DNA of 64,000 nucleotides. It comes from Balneolales bacterium (lineage in GTDB: Bacteria > Bacteroidota > Rhodothermia > Balneolales > Cyclonatronaceae). The stretch covers positions 1 through 64,000 of the forward strand of contig JAIULZ010000002.1 in the NCBI GenBank assembly GCA_022565805.1. Direction: 5' to 3'. Numbering within the stretch: the stretch's first letter is position 1; each line of letters opens with the position of its first letter. Positions 1 to 8,128 of the stretch are shown piece after piece. The position numbers and the translations under genes were made by a program. Below the pieces are notes generated by a model, which had not been told where the DNA came from, did no database searches, and worked only from the letters and a program-made list of their open reading frames with translations.

Positions 1-914
1 GTCCTCGGTCATATTTTAAACGAACCAACATACAACAACACTCACCCACTCACCCCGTTCTCCCGCTCTCCCAATCTCCCCGTCCTCGGTCTTCGGTCAT
101 TTTTACCCTCTGCCAATTGTCTGATTTCATCCCTGAATAGCAGATCGCCATTCTTTGTAGCTGTAAAATAAGTTGATTTGTAGCCACTACATGGTCTTTT
201 TGCGGAAGTTAAGTTAGAGTTTAGGAATAAATGGCTCTCATTTTTTTTGCTTAAAACACAAAAACGATCTTCACCGCATTCTTCCCGTTAAAATAAAATA
301 TGCGAAAGCTCTTGTTTGCTGATATTTAGCCTTCTGAAAGAATTACCAATAAATGAGGGAATTCATTCTATAAGTCCAAAGAACCTTTGGGTGCAAAGAA
401 TATTATTTTCCAATAAAAGTCTACAACACCTTTTTTTGACGGTCATATCACCGGTGAAAAATTTTTGAATAAATAAAAGTACTACAAGGTGTTGAATATG
501 AGTTCAGATTTCAAGAAATATTTGCTTTATCTCTGCTTGCTCTTTGTGGAAAATTTTATTTGAAGTATGATATCCTGATTAGTCAAAATTCTGATCTAAT
601 CTAAGTCTTATTGAAAGCTAAAAAGAAACTTCTGTGTAATTTGTATTAAACGCCAGAGGCCCGAACATAGGCGTGACATGGCAAAAAACCTTGAAAGGAA
701 ATGTTTTGATAAAGCCGTCTATAAACCCGCTTTCTGACTCCTTAAAAAAATAAAACCACAGCTCCAAAACTTCGGAGCTGTGGTTTTTTATTTTATCACC
801 AATAAAAAACGAGATCAACACGGCCGGACTTCCGCTTCTATGATTATTCAAATCTCATTTTTCCGAAACCATATAGTATAGCATCAAGCTTTCGGTTTCA
901 TATTGAAATTTATT
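1..914. other. Gene-free region with pyrimidine-rich tract and CTTCGGTCAT boxes
   Basis: No convincing coding region. Bases 1-80 are a C/T-rich tract of CACTC/CTCCC words. Bases 81-110 carry the words CGTCCTCGGTCTTCGGTCAT and TTTTACCC, which recur near 59.2 and 59.45 kb. The rest is AT-rich and unremarkable until the hairpin at 752-787. The weak reading frame at 618-851 runs straight through that hairpin and is not believed. Confidence 0.6.
752..787. terminator. Bidirectional intrinsic terminator
   Basis: A perfect 14-bp stem (752-765 pairs with 774-787, arm AAAACCACAGCTCC) with an 8-nt loop. It is followed by T-rich sequence on the plus strand and, because the arm begins with A residues, by a T-run on the minus strand too. 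It lies about 130 bp beyond the stop of the reverse-strand gene ending at 915, so it probably terminates that cluster. Confidence 0.8.
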
Positions 915-1358
915 CTATTCTTTTTTTCTTTTGCTAAGGTTTTTATCGATTTGCTCTTCCAGCTTCATCATTAAAAAATCTGTAGTCTTTCTGGTAAGCA
1001 TGTGCTTTATTTCCTGTGCTGCAATATCAAAGATTCCCGGTTGTTGTTCTTGAACAGGAAGCCTTTGGTTGTACTGTGGTCTGGCTGACTGCCTTTCATT
1101 TTTCTGATAATCCTGATTTCTATTTTTTTTACGGGAAGGTGCAATCATAAACCCTAAAGCAACAGCAGCTCCAATACAATAAGCAGGATAGCGCTTTATC
1201 CAATAAGCAGGTCTCAGCTTACTTTTAGTTCTTTCAACTTTTTCTTCAACTCCTGTTTTAATTTCTTCAAACTGTTGTCCCAGCTTAGTTTCAAGCAACT
1301 TGAGTTCTTCTTCGATCTGCTCTTTACGGTCAGTTTTGTTTTGATCTTCCTTAGCCAT
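915..1358 (-). CDS. Small membrane-anchored protein, DUF883/YtxH-like
   Basis: A 147-aa protein with three parts. Residues 1-45 are a charged amphipathic helix rich in Glu and Lys, likely coiled coil. A single hydrophobic segment follows at about 52-72 (PAYCIGAAVALGFMIAP). The rest is a polar, Gln/Arg/Lys-rich tail ending in a second charged helix. The layout resembles DUF883 (ElaB/YqjD) and YtxH-type proteins, small membrane-tethered helical proteins linked to stress or stationary phase. The family assignment is a resemblance, not certain. It is the last gene of the three-gene reverse-strand cluster, 166 bp after the YqjE-like gene, and a terminator follows. The ATG at 1358 is the only sensible start. 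Confidence 0.55.
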   Translation of the reverse strand: MAKEDQNKTDRKEQIEEELKLLETKLGQQFEEIKTGVEEKVERTKSKLRPAYWIKRYPAYCIGAAVALGFMIAPSRKKNRNQDYQKNERQSARPQYNQRLPVQEQQPGIFDIAAQEIKHMLTRKTTDFLMMKLEEQIDKNLSKRKKE

Positions 1359-1524
1359 CTTGTTTTGATTCCATTAATTTTTTGGTTGCCCCTAAAGCAT
1401 CTGTAATTTTGTAAATGCTTAGATGTTAAAGCTTATCAGAAGAGGTTCGCATTACATATTGTCATTTCGAAGTTCAGCAATATTTATGCAAATAACTACT
1501 TTTCCGATCCAGAAGGTAAGTCTG

Positions 1525-1938
1525 CTATCGTATTTTCCTTCGTTCTTCTGCTTTGTTCCGGCTTCTTTTGTGAGCTTTTTCACCAGCATCTAATGCACTA
1601 TTTACAAATGATGTAATGGCTTTTTCCATTGGGCCTTTGAAAGCATTTTTTCCGGTTTTATAAACCAATATTCCAATAAAAATAAGAATCAGAGATAAGG
1701 CCAAAAAACCAAGCGTTCGGCTCTCGAGCAAATCCCCCAGAAAAAGTCCAAGGGTAAATAGCAAAAAAACAACACCAATAGCTATAAGAAATAAGCCTAG
1801 AGAATTACTCAGGACAGCAGCTGCAAGAACCGACGCTTTTTCCTGTACTTCTAATGTTTTTAGCTCTATACGTTTTTCTACGTAGGTCTTAAGGTCTTCA
1901 ACTAATAATTTAAATGACTCTTTCGGTTCGAAACGCAT
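1525..1938 (-). CDS. YqjE-like / phage-holin superfamily III-like membrane protein (DUF1469)
   Basis: 137 aa. Residues 1-40 form a charged helix, then two closely spaced hydrophobic helices follow at about 40-70 and 77-97. The tail is strongly basic (KRSRNKAEERRKIR). This two-helix pattern is that of the DUF1469/Actino_Holin-X/YqjE group; despite the name, members outside phages are not known to lyse cells. It starts 12 bp after the stop of the small gene 1951-2157, so the two are almost certainly co-transcribed. E. coli has a similar order, yqjD then yqjE. The cellular role is unknown; membrane stress or membrane organisation is the usual inference. Confidence 0.7.
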   Translation of the reverse strand: MRFEPKESFKLLVEDLKTYVEKRIELKTLEVQEKASVLAAAVLSNSLGLFLIAIGVVFLLFTLGLFLGDLLESRTLGFLALSLILIFIGILVYKTGKNAFKGPMEKAITSFVNSALDAGEKAHKRSRNKAEERRKIR

Positions 1939-1950
1939 ACGTTTTACCTG

Positions 1951-2157
1951 CTATTTTTTTAGGATTACACCCAGCAGAAAACCCACACCAAGGGCAACAC
2001 CGACCGCTAATAATGGTTTTTTTTGAATACCGTCCTGAACATTTTGTTTAATCTCTTTCAAATTCGATTCCAGCTCCTCTTGAGTAACCAGATGATCGAA
2101 CAGATTCTTAAGTTCTTCAAAACCGGATATTTTATCCTCATTTTCATGTTTTTCCAT
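1951..2157 (-). CDS. Small DUF883 (ElaB/YqjD)-like protein
   Basis: 68 aa. An acidic helical N-terminus (about 1-45) is followed by a C-terminal hydrophobic anchor (about 48-66, LLAVGVALGVGFLLGVILKK). The pattern of a 'KKP' turn, a Gly-rich anchor and terminal Lys is the signature arrangement of YqjD/ElaB proteins, C-tail-anchored inner membrane proteins that in E. coli associate with ribosomes in stationary phase. The ribosome role is family knowledge and is not shown here. It is the first gene of the cluster, with an ATG at 2157. Confidence 0.65.
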   Translation of the reverse strand: MEKHENEDKISGFEELKNLFDHLVTQEELESNLKEIKQNVQDGIQKKPLLAVGVALGVGFLLGVILKK

Positions 2158-2894
2158 AGCTCAAACTCTTTATGAATTAATATTATAGTTAATGTTAATT
2201 TTGGATTTGAGTCTTCATTCTACCCACCGGAATATAATTACTTTTCGCTGCTCCGATTATTTATAAAAGAAGACTTTGTAAAACATTCTATTTTTTCACC
2301 GAAGAAGAAGGAAGACAAAAGAGTGGTTTTGCAAAGACTTCTTAGAAACAAATCGTATATAATACCGATATCAGAATATAATAAATTCGAACATTTACAT
2401 AATCATAAATCATACAAGATTTTAATTCCACAATGTTTTGTTCTATACATACTTTGGAAATCCTCACATAGAATTATGAACAACAAAAGGACTTGTCGCC
2501 GTGAAATTCGTCATGTTAAAACAAAATATGTGCAAAAAATCATCTCTCAGTATTACTCCTTAGAGAGGACTTATGTAAAAAGCGCCGGATTACCCGAAAT
2601 CTTGGCAAATGCATATGTAATAAACAACTATTAGACAACAATCATCATTCAATCATCGCATTATCTTTAATAATTATTCAAATTTAGAGGGTTTGAAAAT
2701 GATCTAGCCAAACTGTTTTTGAGTTCTCGATTATAGATTATATAAGCCTTATTTTATTAAAACATACTGCATTTTTTGTTTATCCATAGTTGGGTAAAAT
2801 ACGTTCCAACACTAACCTGCTACAGTATTCTGTGGATGAAAGTGTTAAACTCAAATCATGCATTAGACACAATCCCAACCTCGTAATTTTAAAC
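2158..2894. other. Long intergenic region, no supported gene
   Basis: This is AT-rich sequence between the divergent yqjDE-like cluster and bshB1. Bases 2311-2343 hold one copy of a short dispersed repeat (GAGTGGTTTTGCAAAG core) also found inverted near 61.9 kb. A 103-codon open frame (2323-2634) begins inside this repeat, has unusual composition and no recognisable domain, so it is not annotated. Confidence 0.5.
2311..2343. repeat. Dispersed intergenic repeat, copy 1
   Basis: The stretch GAAGACAAAAGAGTGGTTTT followed by GCAAAGACTTCTT matches, in inverted orientation, 61921-61961, and more loosely 43714-43745. All three copies are intergenic. Confidence 0.5.
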
Positions 2895-3638
2895 ATGAAT
2901 ATTGACGTATTAGCGATCGCGGCGCATCCCGATGATACCGAACTTTGTTGTGCCGGAACCTTGGCTGCACTTGTTAAACAGGGATTAAAATGTGCCGTCC
3001 TGGATTTAACCCAAGGTGAAATGGGAACACGAGGTTCTGCAAAATTAAGACTTAAAGAGGCACAAAACGCTGCCGCCATCATTGGTTTAAGTACACGCAG
3101 AAACTTAGGTTTACCAGATAATCGATTAGAAAATACATTTCATAACCAACAACTCATAATATCTGCTGTACGCGATTTAAAACCGCATATTTGTTTAATT
3201 AACTCAAAACAAGACCGCCATCCCGATCACGGCCACGCTCATACACTAACCTCCGATGCGCTTTTTTATTCCGGGCTTAGTAAACGGGTTACCAAAGATC
3301 ATGCTGGCGATGAACAGCAACCCTGGCGCCCTAAGCATATTTTAGAATATATGCAGGATACACCCTTTGAGCCCGATTTCGTGTTCGATATTTCAGAAAC
3401 TCAGGATATTAAGGAAAAAGCGATTCTGGCTTTCAGCTCGCAGTTTAACGTAAAAAGTAATGATGATGAACCATCTACGTATATTTCGGGAACAAACTTT
3501 TTCGAGCTCCTTCGCAACAGAGCCCGTATCTATGGTCATCGAATTGGAGTAGATTATGGAGAGCCATTCCGCTATTTAGGGGGGCCATTACCACTAAAAG
3601 ACTTTACAGGTCTTATGAGCCATAATCCCTTAAGATAA
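2895..3638 (+). CDS. bshB1: Bacillithiol biosynthesis deacetylase BshB1 (PIG-L/LmbE family)
   Basis: 247 aa, a PIG-L-type zinc-dependent de-N-acetylase. BshB1 hydrolyses GlcNAc-malate to GlcN-malate, the second step of bacillithiol synthesis. The zinc-site motif AHPDD(T)E is at residues 10-16, and the second histidine motif, RHPDHGHAH, at 108-116. The ending, with a YG-EPF-Y-GG pattern (IGVDYGEPFRYLGG), is typical of BshB1 rather than other LmbE proteins. The reading frame is open upstream to a TTG at 2790, but the family N-terminus begins at the ATG at 2895 (MNIDVLAIAAHPDD), so that start is chosen. No other bacillithiol gene is adjacent. Confidence 0.88.
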   Translation: MNIDVLAIAAHPDDTELCCAGTLAALVKQGLKCAVLDLTQGEMGTRGSAKLRLKEAQNAAAIIGLSTRRNLGLPDNRLENTFHNQQLIISAVRDLKPHICLINSKQDRHPDHGHAHTLTSDALFYSGLSKRVTKDHAGDEQQPWRPKHILEYMQDTPFEPDFVFDISETQDIKEKAILAFSSQFNVKSNDDEPSTYISGTNFFELLRNRARIYGHRIGVDYGEPFRYLGGPLPLKDFTGLMSHNPLR

Positions 3639-4118
3639 AACAACGTAAGTTGGATATAAATTCTTTGAATTTGACAACCAACAAGTCCTCAATTTTGTCA
3701 AAAATAAAGTTTACTTCAGCTCGACTTAAGTTTTAAGTTAATTTTAAAATAATGCATTCAAAATTCTTCAAGTTGCTTAGTGACCTCGTGTCTTCGCGGC
3801 TAAAACGGGATTAATTTTTGCAGCGAAGTTTGCTTAATTTTTTAAGGCAATCATAAATTAAATATGCCTTATGATACAGCCTCGACTCTTTTTTTAAACC
3901 ATTAAGTGAATTTAGGGGTGGTTTAAACAGGCTTATTACTAAATCTTCAAGTTGCAGATTTAATAAAAGTATTGTAACCATCCCTGCCCCTCATTATGAA
4001 GGAGTTGAGCCTCTTTTCCCTATTCTTATATCGAACGCACGTTAAAATGCCAGTACAATATTCGATAAAAACTCATAACTGAATAAAATATATACCTTTT
4101 ATAAGCCTGGAAACTGCA
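3639..4118. other. Intergenic region, nothing recognised
   Basis: 480 bp of AT-rich sequence between bshB1 and the VOC-family gene. I see no open frame with gene-like composition, no tRNA and no strong hairpin with a T-run. Confidence 0.5.
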
Positions 4119-4520
4119 ATGCCTAAATCAGTACAGCAACAAATAAGTGCTGTTTCTATAGTCGTAGATAATTATGACGATGCCATCGAATTTTATACCC
4201 AAAAGCTTCAATTTGTTTTGATTGAAGATACCGAATTAGGTGGGGGCAAACGCTGGGTTCAGGTTTCTCCGCGAAATTCAAACGGAACAAACATTTTACT
4301 GGCTAAAGCTAATTCTGATGAACAAAGACAAATAATTGGAAATCAAACCGGTGGTCGTGTGTTCTTGTTTCTGCAAACAAATGATTTTTGGCGTGATTAT
4401 GAAATAATGAAATCTAATGGTGTGACTTTTAACGAAGAACCACGAATAGAAGAATATGGCACTGTTGTTGTTTTCCAGGATCTTTATGGTAATAAATGGG
4501 ATTTACTCCAACTAAAATAA
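4119..4520 (+). CDS. VOC (glyoxalase/bleomycin-resistance) superfamily protein
   Basis: 133 aa, the normal length for a single-chain VOC protein built from two beta-alpha-beta-beta-beta modules. The first module begins ISAVSIVVDNYDDAIEFYTQ (residues 9-28), and the second ends with FQDLYGNKWDLLQ (119-131), both characteristic of the fold. VOC proteins use a metal for isomerisation, dioxygenation or drug binding. The usual metal-binding His at the start of the first strand is not evident here (SIVV instead of an H-containing strand), so catalysis and substrate cannot be assigned. It stands alone and converges on the inositol monophosphatase gene. Confidence 0.75.
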   Translation: MPKSVQQQISAVSIVVDNYDDAIEFYTQKLQFVLIEDTELGGGKRWVQVSPRNSNGTNILLAKANSDEQRQIIGNQTGGRVFLFLQTNDFWRDYEIMKSNGVTFNEEPRIEEYGTVVVFQDLYGNKWDLLQLK

Positions 4521-4533
4521 GAACCCGACCCAC

Positions 4534-4549
4534 ACATACGTACGTATGT
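4534..4549. repeat. 16-bp perfect palindrome
   Basis: ACATACGTACGTATGT reads the same on both strands. A further TACGTAC word lies just downstream (4556-4562). It sits between two convergent genes with no T-run, so it is not an obvious terminator. Confidence 0.5.
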
Positions 4550-4638
4550 AAATAAGTACGTACAAAAAGTTCTGTATTAGGAAGAAATATGAACGTTTTC
4601 ATATAGCTCAAATTTACTAAGCAAAATTTTTAAGAAAC

Positions 4639-5457
4639 CTAACCCTTATGGACTAATGAGTTACCTGCAATTGTTTCTTTAATACTTTCTGATACATACT
4701 TCCATATTTGGGGGTTACCGCACACAATTCTCTTACCCTCAACCCATGAATCGCCTCCAGTCCAATCGGTTACAATACCACCAGCTTCCTGAATAATTAA
4801 TCCTCCAGCCGCCACATCCCAGGGAGAAAGACCATACTCAAAAAAACCGTCAAGCCTTCCAGAAGCAACGCAGACGAGGTCGTACGCTGCACTACCGGGC
4901 CTTCTTACGCCATGAGTCTCTTCCATAAACTTGCGAAAAAGAAGCATGTAATCGTCGAGTAAACCCAGATCTCTGTATGGAAATCCTGTACCAAGTAAAG
5001 CACTTGCCGGCTCTTGAATTTCTGATACGCGTATTTTGCTGCCATTAAGCCAGGCACCGGCTCCCTTTTGAGCCATAAACATTTCTTCCCGGTTAATTTC
5101 GTAAATAAGGCCTGCTTCGGCCTTGCCCCCTGTATAAAAACCTATTGAAATACAAAAAACAGGAAAGCCATGCGCAAAATTAGTAGTACCATCAATCGGA
5201 TCAATTATCCAGGTTCTTTCGTTAGTAAGCCGGCTTCCATCTGTTGTTTCTTCGCCCAGTATTATATCATTTGGAAAAACACTTCTGATTTCCGAAATAA
5301 TACGTTGCTCGGTTTCTACATCGGCCTGTGTTACAAGATCATGCCTACCTTTATAATCGACCTGTAGTTTTTCTCTATTTTGATGATAGTATTGTATAAT
5401 TTTAGCACCTTCAAGTGCAGCAGCTACGGCTGTTTCAACTTCTTTAGATGTATTCAT
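4639..5457 (-). CDS. suhB: Inositol-1-monophosphatase family protein
   Basis: 272 aa, a Mg2+-dependent phosphatase of the IMPase/SuhB family that removes phosphate from inositol monophosphate or related sugar phosphates. Motif A is ILGEET (residues 66-71), motif B IDPIDGTTNF (85-94), and the C-terminal motif SPWDVAAGGLIIQEAGG lies near 211-227. These supply all the expected metal ligands (E69/E70, D86, D89 and the WD of motif C). Length is normal. In bacteria the role may be inositol metabolism or an accessory RNA-polymerase/ribosome-biogenesis role as in E. coli SuhB; the sequence does not decide. The ATG at 5457 is the start. Confidence 0.85.
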   Translation of the reverse strand: MNTSKEVETAVAAALEGAKIIQYYHQNREKLQVDYKGRHDLVTQADVETEQRIISEIRSVFPNDIILGEETTDGSRLTNERTWIIDPIDGTTNFAHGFPVFCISIGFYTGGKAEAGLIYEINREEMFMAQKGAGAWLNGSKIRVSEIQEPASALLGTGFPYRDLGLLDDYMLLFRKFMEETHGVRRPGSAAYDLVCVASGRLDGFFEYGLSPWDVAAGGLIIQEAGGIVTDWTGGDSWVEGKRIVCGNPQIWKYVSESIKETIAGNSLVHKG

Positions 5458-5804
5458 GATTAATTATTGTCATTTGGGGTCACAGTTAAATACTCTGGAT
5501 TTCTGATTCACTCTAATCGGCAATCAAACCCAATACCATATGATAATTGAACGATATAAAGATAGTTGCCATTAATTGGTTTCATTAAAAAGGAGGATTT
5601 GTTCTCTCCATTCAAAATTCGGCTTATGGATTCGAAAACAGGATTTTTCTAAATCAGAGGATGTAAAATAAAATCTGTCTAATAATTTTAATCAATTATA
5701 ATATAACTTTCTGAAATACCTTCTCTATGCGTATTTTAAGGCTTTAATTTCAAGCTGGAAACTTTAAACCAGCATTTTAGCACATCCTTCACCTCAATCT
5801 CTGC
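5458..5804. other. Divergent promoter region, nothing specific recognised
   Basis: 347 bp of AT-rich sequence between the divergently read IMPase gene and the DUF1538 operon. It must hold both promoters. I saw no strong palindrome or riboswitch-like fold. Confidence 0.45.
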
Positions 5805-7277
5805 ATGGAAGTTGTAAAGGAAACTGTACTGGAGGTTTTATATGCCGTTTTTCCTATTGCTGCGGTAGTAGTTATTCTCCAGTTTACGGTCATATTCATG
5901 CCTGCCGAAATATTTATTCTGTTTCTGACCGGTTTGGGCATGGTTAGCTTTGGATTAATACTGTTTCTGATTGGCGTTCATTCCGGACTTTTACCAGTTG
6001 GGGAGATGATCGGTTCGGCCTTACCTCAAACCGGTAAACTTTGGGTTGTTCTTGTATTCAGCTTTATTTTGGGCTTTGCCATAACCGTTGCAGAGCCAGA
6101 TGTTTGGGTTCTTGCAGGCTACGTAGACCAGGCTTCGGGCAGCATTATACCGAGAGCCGTGCTCATTCTTACCGTTGCCATAGGTTTAGCTGTATTCGTT
6201 ACGCTTTCGATGGTGCGAATTGTTACCGGGCTGTCGATTAACTACTTTTTGATCGGTGGATATGCCTTAATTTTTCTGATTATTTTCAGTCCATGGTCAG
6301 ATGACTATTTCATCCCCATTTCTTTCGATTCGGGCGGGGTTACCACCGGGCCGATGGCCGTGCCATTTATACTGGCATTTGGTGTAGGTATTGCCTCTGT
6401 ACTTCGTAGCAAAACTTCTTCTCAGGATGGTTTTGGCCTGGTAGCCCTCGCTTCTATAGGGCCTGTACTTGCGGTGCTTATATTAGGAATTATTTACGAT
6501 ATCCCATCCGATATCGAGCTGGATCAAACTCCTACGGAATATACATTGTTGGGTACTTTTGGTGAAGTTGGTATTGCCCTCACCCCGCTCGTTTTGTTTT
6601 TTATCTTTTTCCAGTTTTATTTGCTTAAACTAAGTGCCCAGAAAGTACTAAAACTATTTGTCGGAATTTTATTTACCTGGGCTGGCATGACTTTTTTCCT
6701 TCATGGCGTACATATCGGTTTCCAGCCTGCGGGTACGGAAATGGGCGTAATTTTAGGAAACCTCGACTACAACTATATAATAATTCCTATTGGCATTGTG
6801 CTTGGCTTTGTAGCTACCTTTGCTGAACCAGCTGTACGGGTTCTCATTCAGGAAGTAGAAAAAGTATCCAGTGGTTACATCCCGCAAAGAGTTATGCTTA
6901 TTACTATTTCTCTTGGTGTGGCCTTTTCTATAGGCCTGGCAATGACCCGCATCATCTTTGGGATTAATTTGATATACCTCATCCTGCCTGGTTATATCAT
7001 TGCCCTAACGCTTATCTATTTTACCAGCAGAGAGTTTACATCTATTGCTTTTGATGCGGGTGGTGTTGCAACCGGGCCTATGACCGTAACTTTTGTGGTT
7101 GCCATAGCTCTTGGGTTTGCAGATGTTCTGGAAGACAGTAACCCGCTGGTAGAAGGCTTCGGTATGATAAGCCTTGTTGCCCTCGCGCCTATTCTTAGTG
7201 TGCTTATTTTGGGTATTTTATATGGAGCAAAAGACAAAGACAAAGACAACGATAGCAAAGAAAAATCTCATGAATGA
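5805..7277 (+). CDS. DUF1538 polytopic membrane protein with internal duplication
   Basis: 490 aa, almost entirely hydrophobic, with about 12-14 predicted membrane segments and a short charged tail. It is two homologous halves. AITVAEP (92-98) and SFDSGGVTTGPM (173-184) in the first half match VATFAEP (336-342) and AFDAGGVATGPM (415-426) in the second, with a roughly constant offset of 242-244 residues. This is the DUF1538 family. The repeated conserved Gly-rich motif placed inside membrane segments looks like the two inverted or parallel halves of a transporter, but no substrate is established. It overlaps the next gene, a P-II-like protein, by 8 nt, and a second P-II-like gene follows. P-II proteins commonly gate transporters such as AmtB and SbtA, so this operon is likely a P-II-regulated transport system. 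Confidence 0.85.
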   Translation: MEVVKETVLEVLYAVFPIAAVVVILQFTVIFMPAEIFILFLTGLGMVSFGLILFLIGVHSGLLPVGEMIGSALPQTGKLWVVLVFSFILGFAITVAEPDVWVLAGYVDQASGSIIPRAVLILTVAIGLAVFVTLSMVRIVTGLSINYFLIGGYALIFLIIFSPWSDDYFIPISFDSGGVTTGPMAVPFILAFGVGIASVLRSKTSSQDGFGLVALASIGPVLAVLILGIIYDIPSDIELDQTPTEYTLLGTFGEVGIALTPLVLFFIFFQFYLLKLSAQKVLKLFVGILFTWAGMTFFLHGVHIGFQPAGTEMGVILGNLDYNYIIIPIGIVLGFVATFAEPAVRVLIQEVEKVSSGYIPQRVMLITISLGVAFSIGLAMTRIIFGINLIYLILPGYIIALTLIYFTSREFTSIAFDAGGVATGPMTVTFVVAIALGFADVLEDSNPLVEGFGMISLVALAPILSVLILGILYGAKDKDKDNDSKEKSHE

Positions 7278-7632
7278 GTATAAAGCATCTCAGATTAAGC
7301 CCGAAAAACTGATTATAACCATTGTGCCGAAAGGTATGGGCTCTCAGGTTGTAGATATCTCACGCCAAAATGGATGCAGAGGTGGTACTATCTTGCCGGG
7401 CAGCGGTACCAGGCCCGAGTCTTTTGCTTCACTTCTTGGGCTTGCGAAAAATCCCGAAAAAGATGTTGTTTTTTCTCTGGTCTGCTATCGGGATGTTGAA
7501 AATGTGCTTAAAGCTATAACGGAAACAGCAGACTTGAATAACAACGAGGGAATAGCTTTTATAGTTAATATTCCAACGGTGGCGGGCATTCCGAGTATCA
7601 GCGCTACTTTAGACGACTCCGGACAATCCTGA
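7270..7632 (+). CDS. P-II-like signalling protein (first copy)
   Basis: 120 aa with a ferredoxin-like P-II pattern. The start is KLIITIVPKGMGSQVVDISR (residues 13-32), the turn is CRGGTILPGSGT (36-47), and FIVNIPTVAGI is the last strand. Compared with GlnB/GlnK, the long T-loop containing the uridylylated Tyr is missing or replaced, so classical nitrogen-control modification is not expected. The ATG at 7270 overlaps the DUF1538 stop by 8 nt and gives the natural N-terminus. A longer frame starting at 7174 lies inside the DUF1538 gene and is not used. Role by context: regulatory partner of the membrane protein. Confidence 0.78.
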   Translation: MNEYKASQIKPEKLIITIVPKGMGSQVVDISRQNGCRGGTILPGSGTRPESFASLLGLAKNPEKDVVFSLVCYRDVENVLKAITETADLNNNEGIAFIVNIPTVAGIPSISATLDDSGQS

Positions 7633-7677
7633 AATTAGCTGGTCTTTACACTTTATTTTTCTTCAATCAGATTCGTA

Positions 7678-7995
7678 ATGAATAAAAAAGAATTATTTAA
7701 ACTCATCGTAACTATAGTAGACAAGGGAAGCTGCCAAAAAGTTGTTAAAGCTTCTAAAGATGCCGGAGCTGAAGGCGGTACAATTATCTATGGCAGGGGA
7801 ACCGGTATCCATGAGCAAACAAAGCTTTTTTCGTTGCTTATTGAACCGGAGAAAGAGGTTGTGCTTACACTCGTTCAGCAAGATATTGCAGATAAAGTGC
7901 TTGCCAACATTGTAAGTGAAGCACAGCTGGACAAGCCTGGTTTCGGAATTGCTTTCATGGTTGATGTTGAAGACACAGCTGGAATAAACCACTAA
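7678..7995 (+). CDS. P-II-like signalling protein (second copy)
   Basis: 105 aa, a paralogue of the preceding gene: FKLIVTIVDKGSCQKVVKAS (residues 7-26), AEGGTIIYGRGTG (31-43), and a final strand FGIAFMVDVEDTAGI. The shared GGTI--G-GTG segment replaces the usual T-loop region. It lies 45 bp after the first copy, same strand, so the order DUF1538 - P-II - P-II forms one operon. Two different copies suggest a hetero-trimer or separate effector responses; both are inference. The ATG at 7678 is the start. Confidence 0.78.
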   Translation: MNKKELFKLIVTIVDKGSCQKVVKASKDAGAEGGTIIYGRGTGIHEQTKLFSLLIEPEKEVVLTLVQQDIADKVLANIVSEAQLDKPGFGIAFMVDVEDTAGINH

Positions 7996-7998
7996 CTT

Positions 7999-8072
7999 AG
8001 TTGATTTTTTCCGAATTCTTAAAACCTGATACAAGTCTGGTTTATTATAGCTAATCAACTTCTCTATCAGGT
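7999..8072. other. Interleaved inverted repeats between convergent genes
   Basis: AGTTGATT (7999-8006) is complementary to AATCAACT (8053-8060), and ACCTGATA (8024-8031) to TATCAGGT (8065-8072). The two pairs interleave, as in a pseudoknot. It lies just beyond the P-II gene and could be a transcript end structure. There is no clear T-run. Confidence 0.35.
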
Positions 8073-8128
8073 GGTTATTCGTACACAAAGGATAATGAAG
8101 CAACCAAAGCTAAAGACATTCCTGATTT

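Noticed and set aside
618-851. 77-codon frame on the minus strand
   Set aside because: It crosses the terminator hairpin at 752-787 and has no domain.
2323-2634. 103-codon open frame on the plus strand
   Set aside because: It starts with GTG inside a dispersed repeat, has no domain pattern, and its base composition is that of surrounding AT-rich non-coding DNA.
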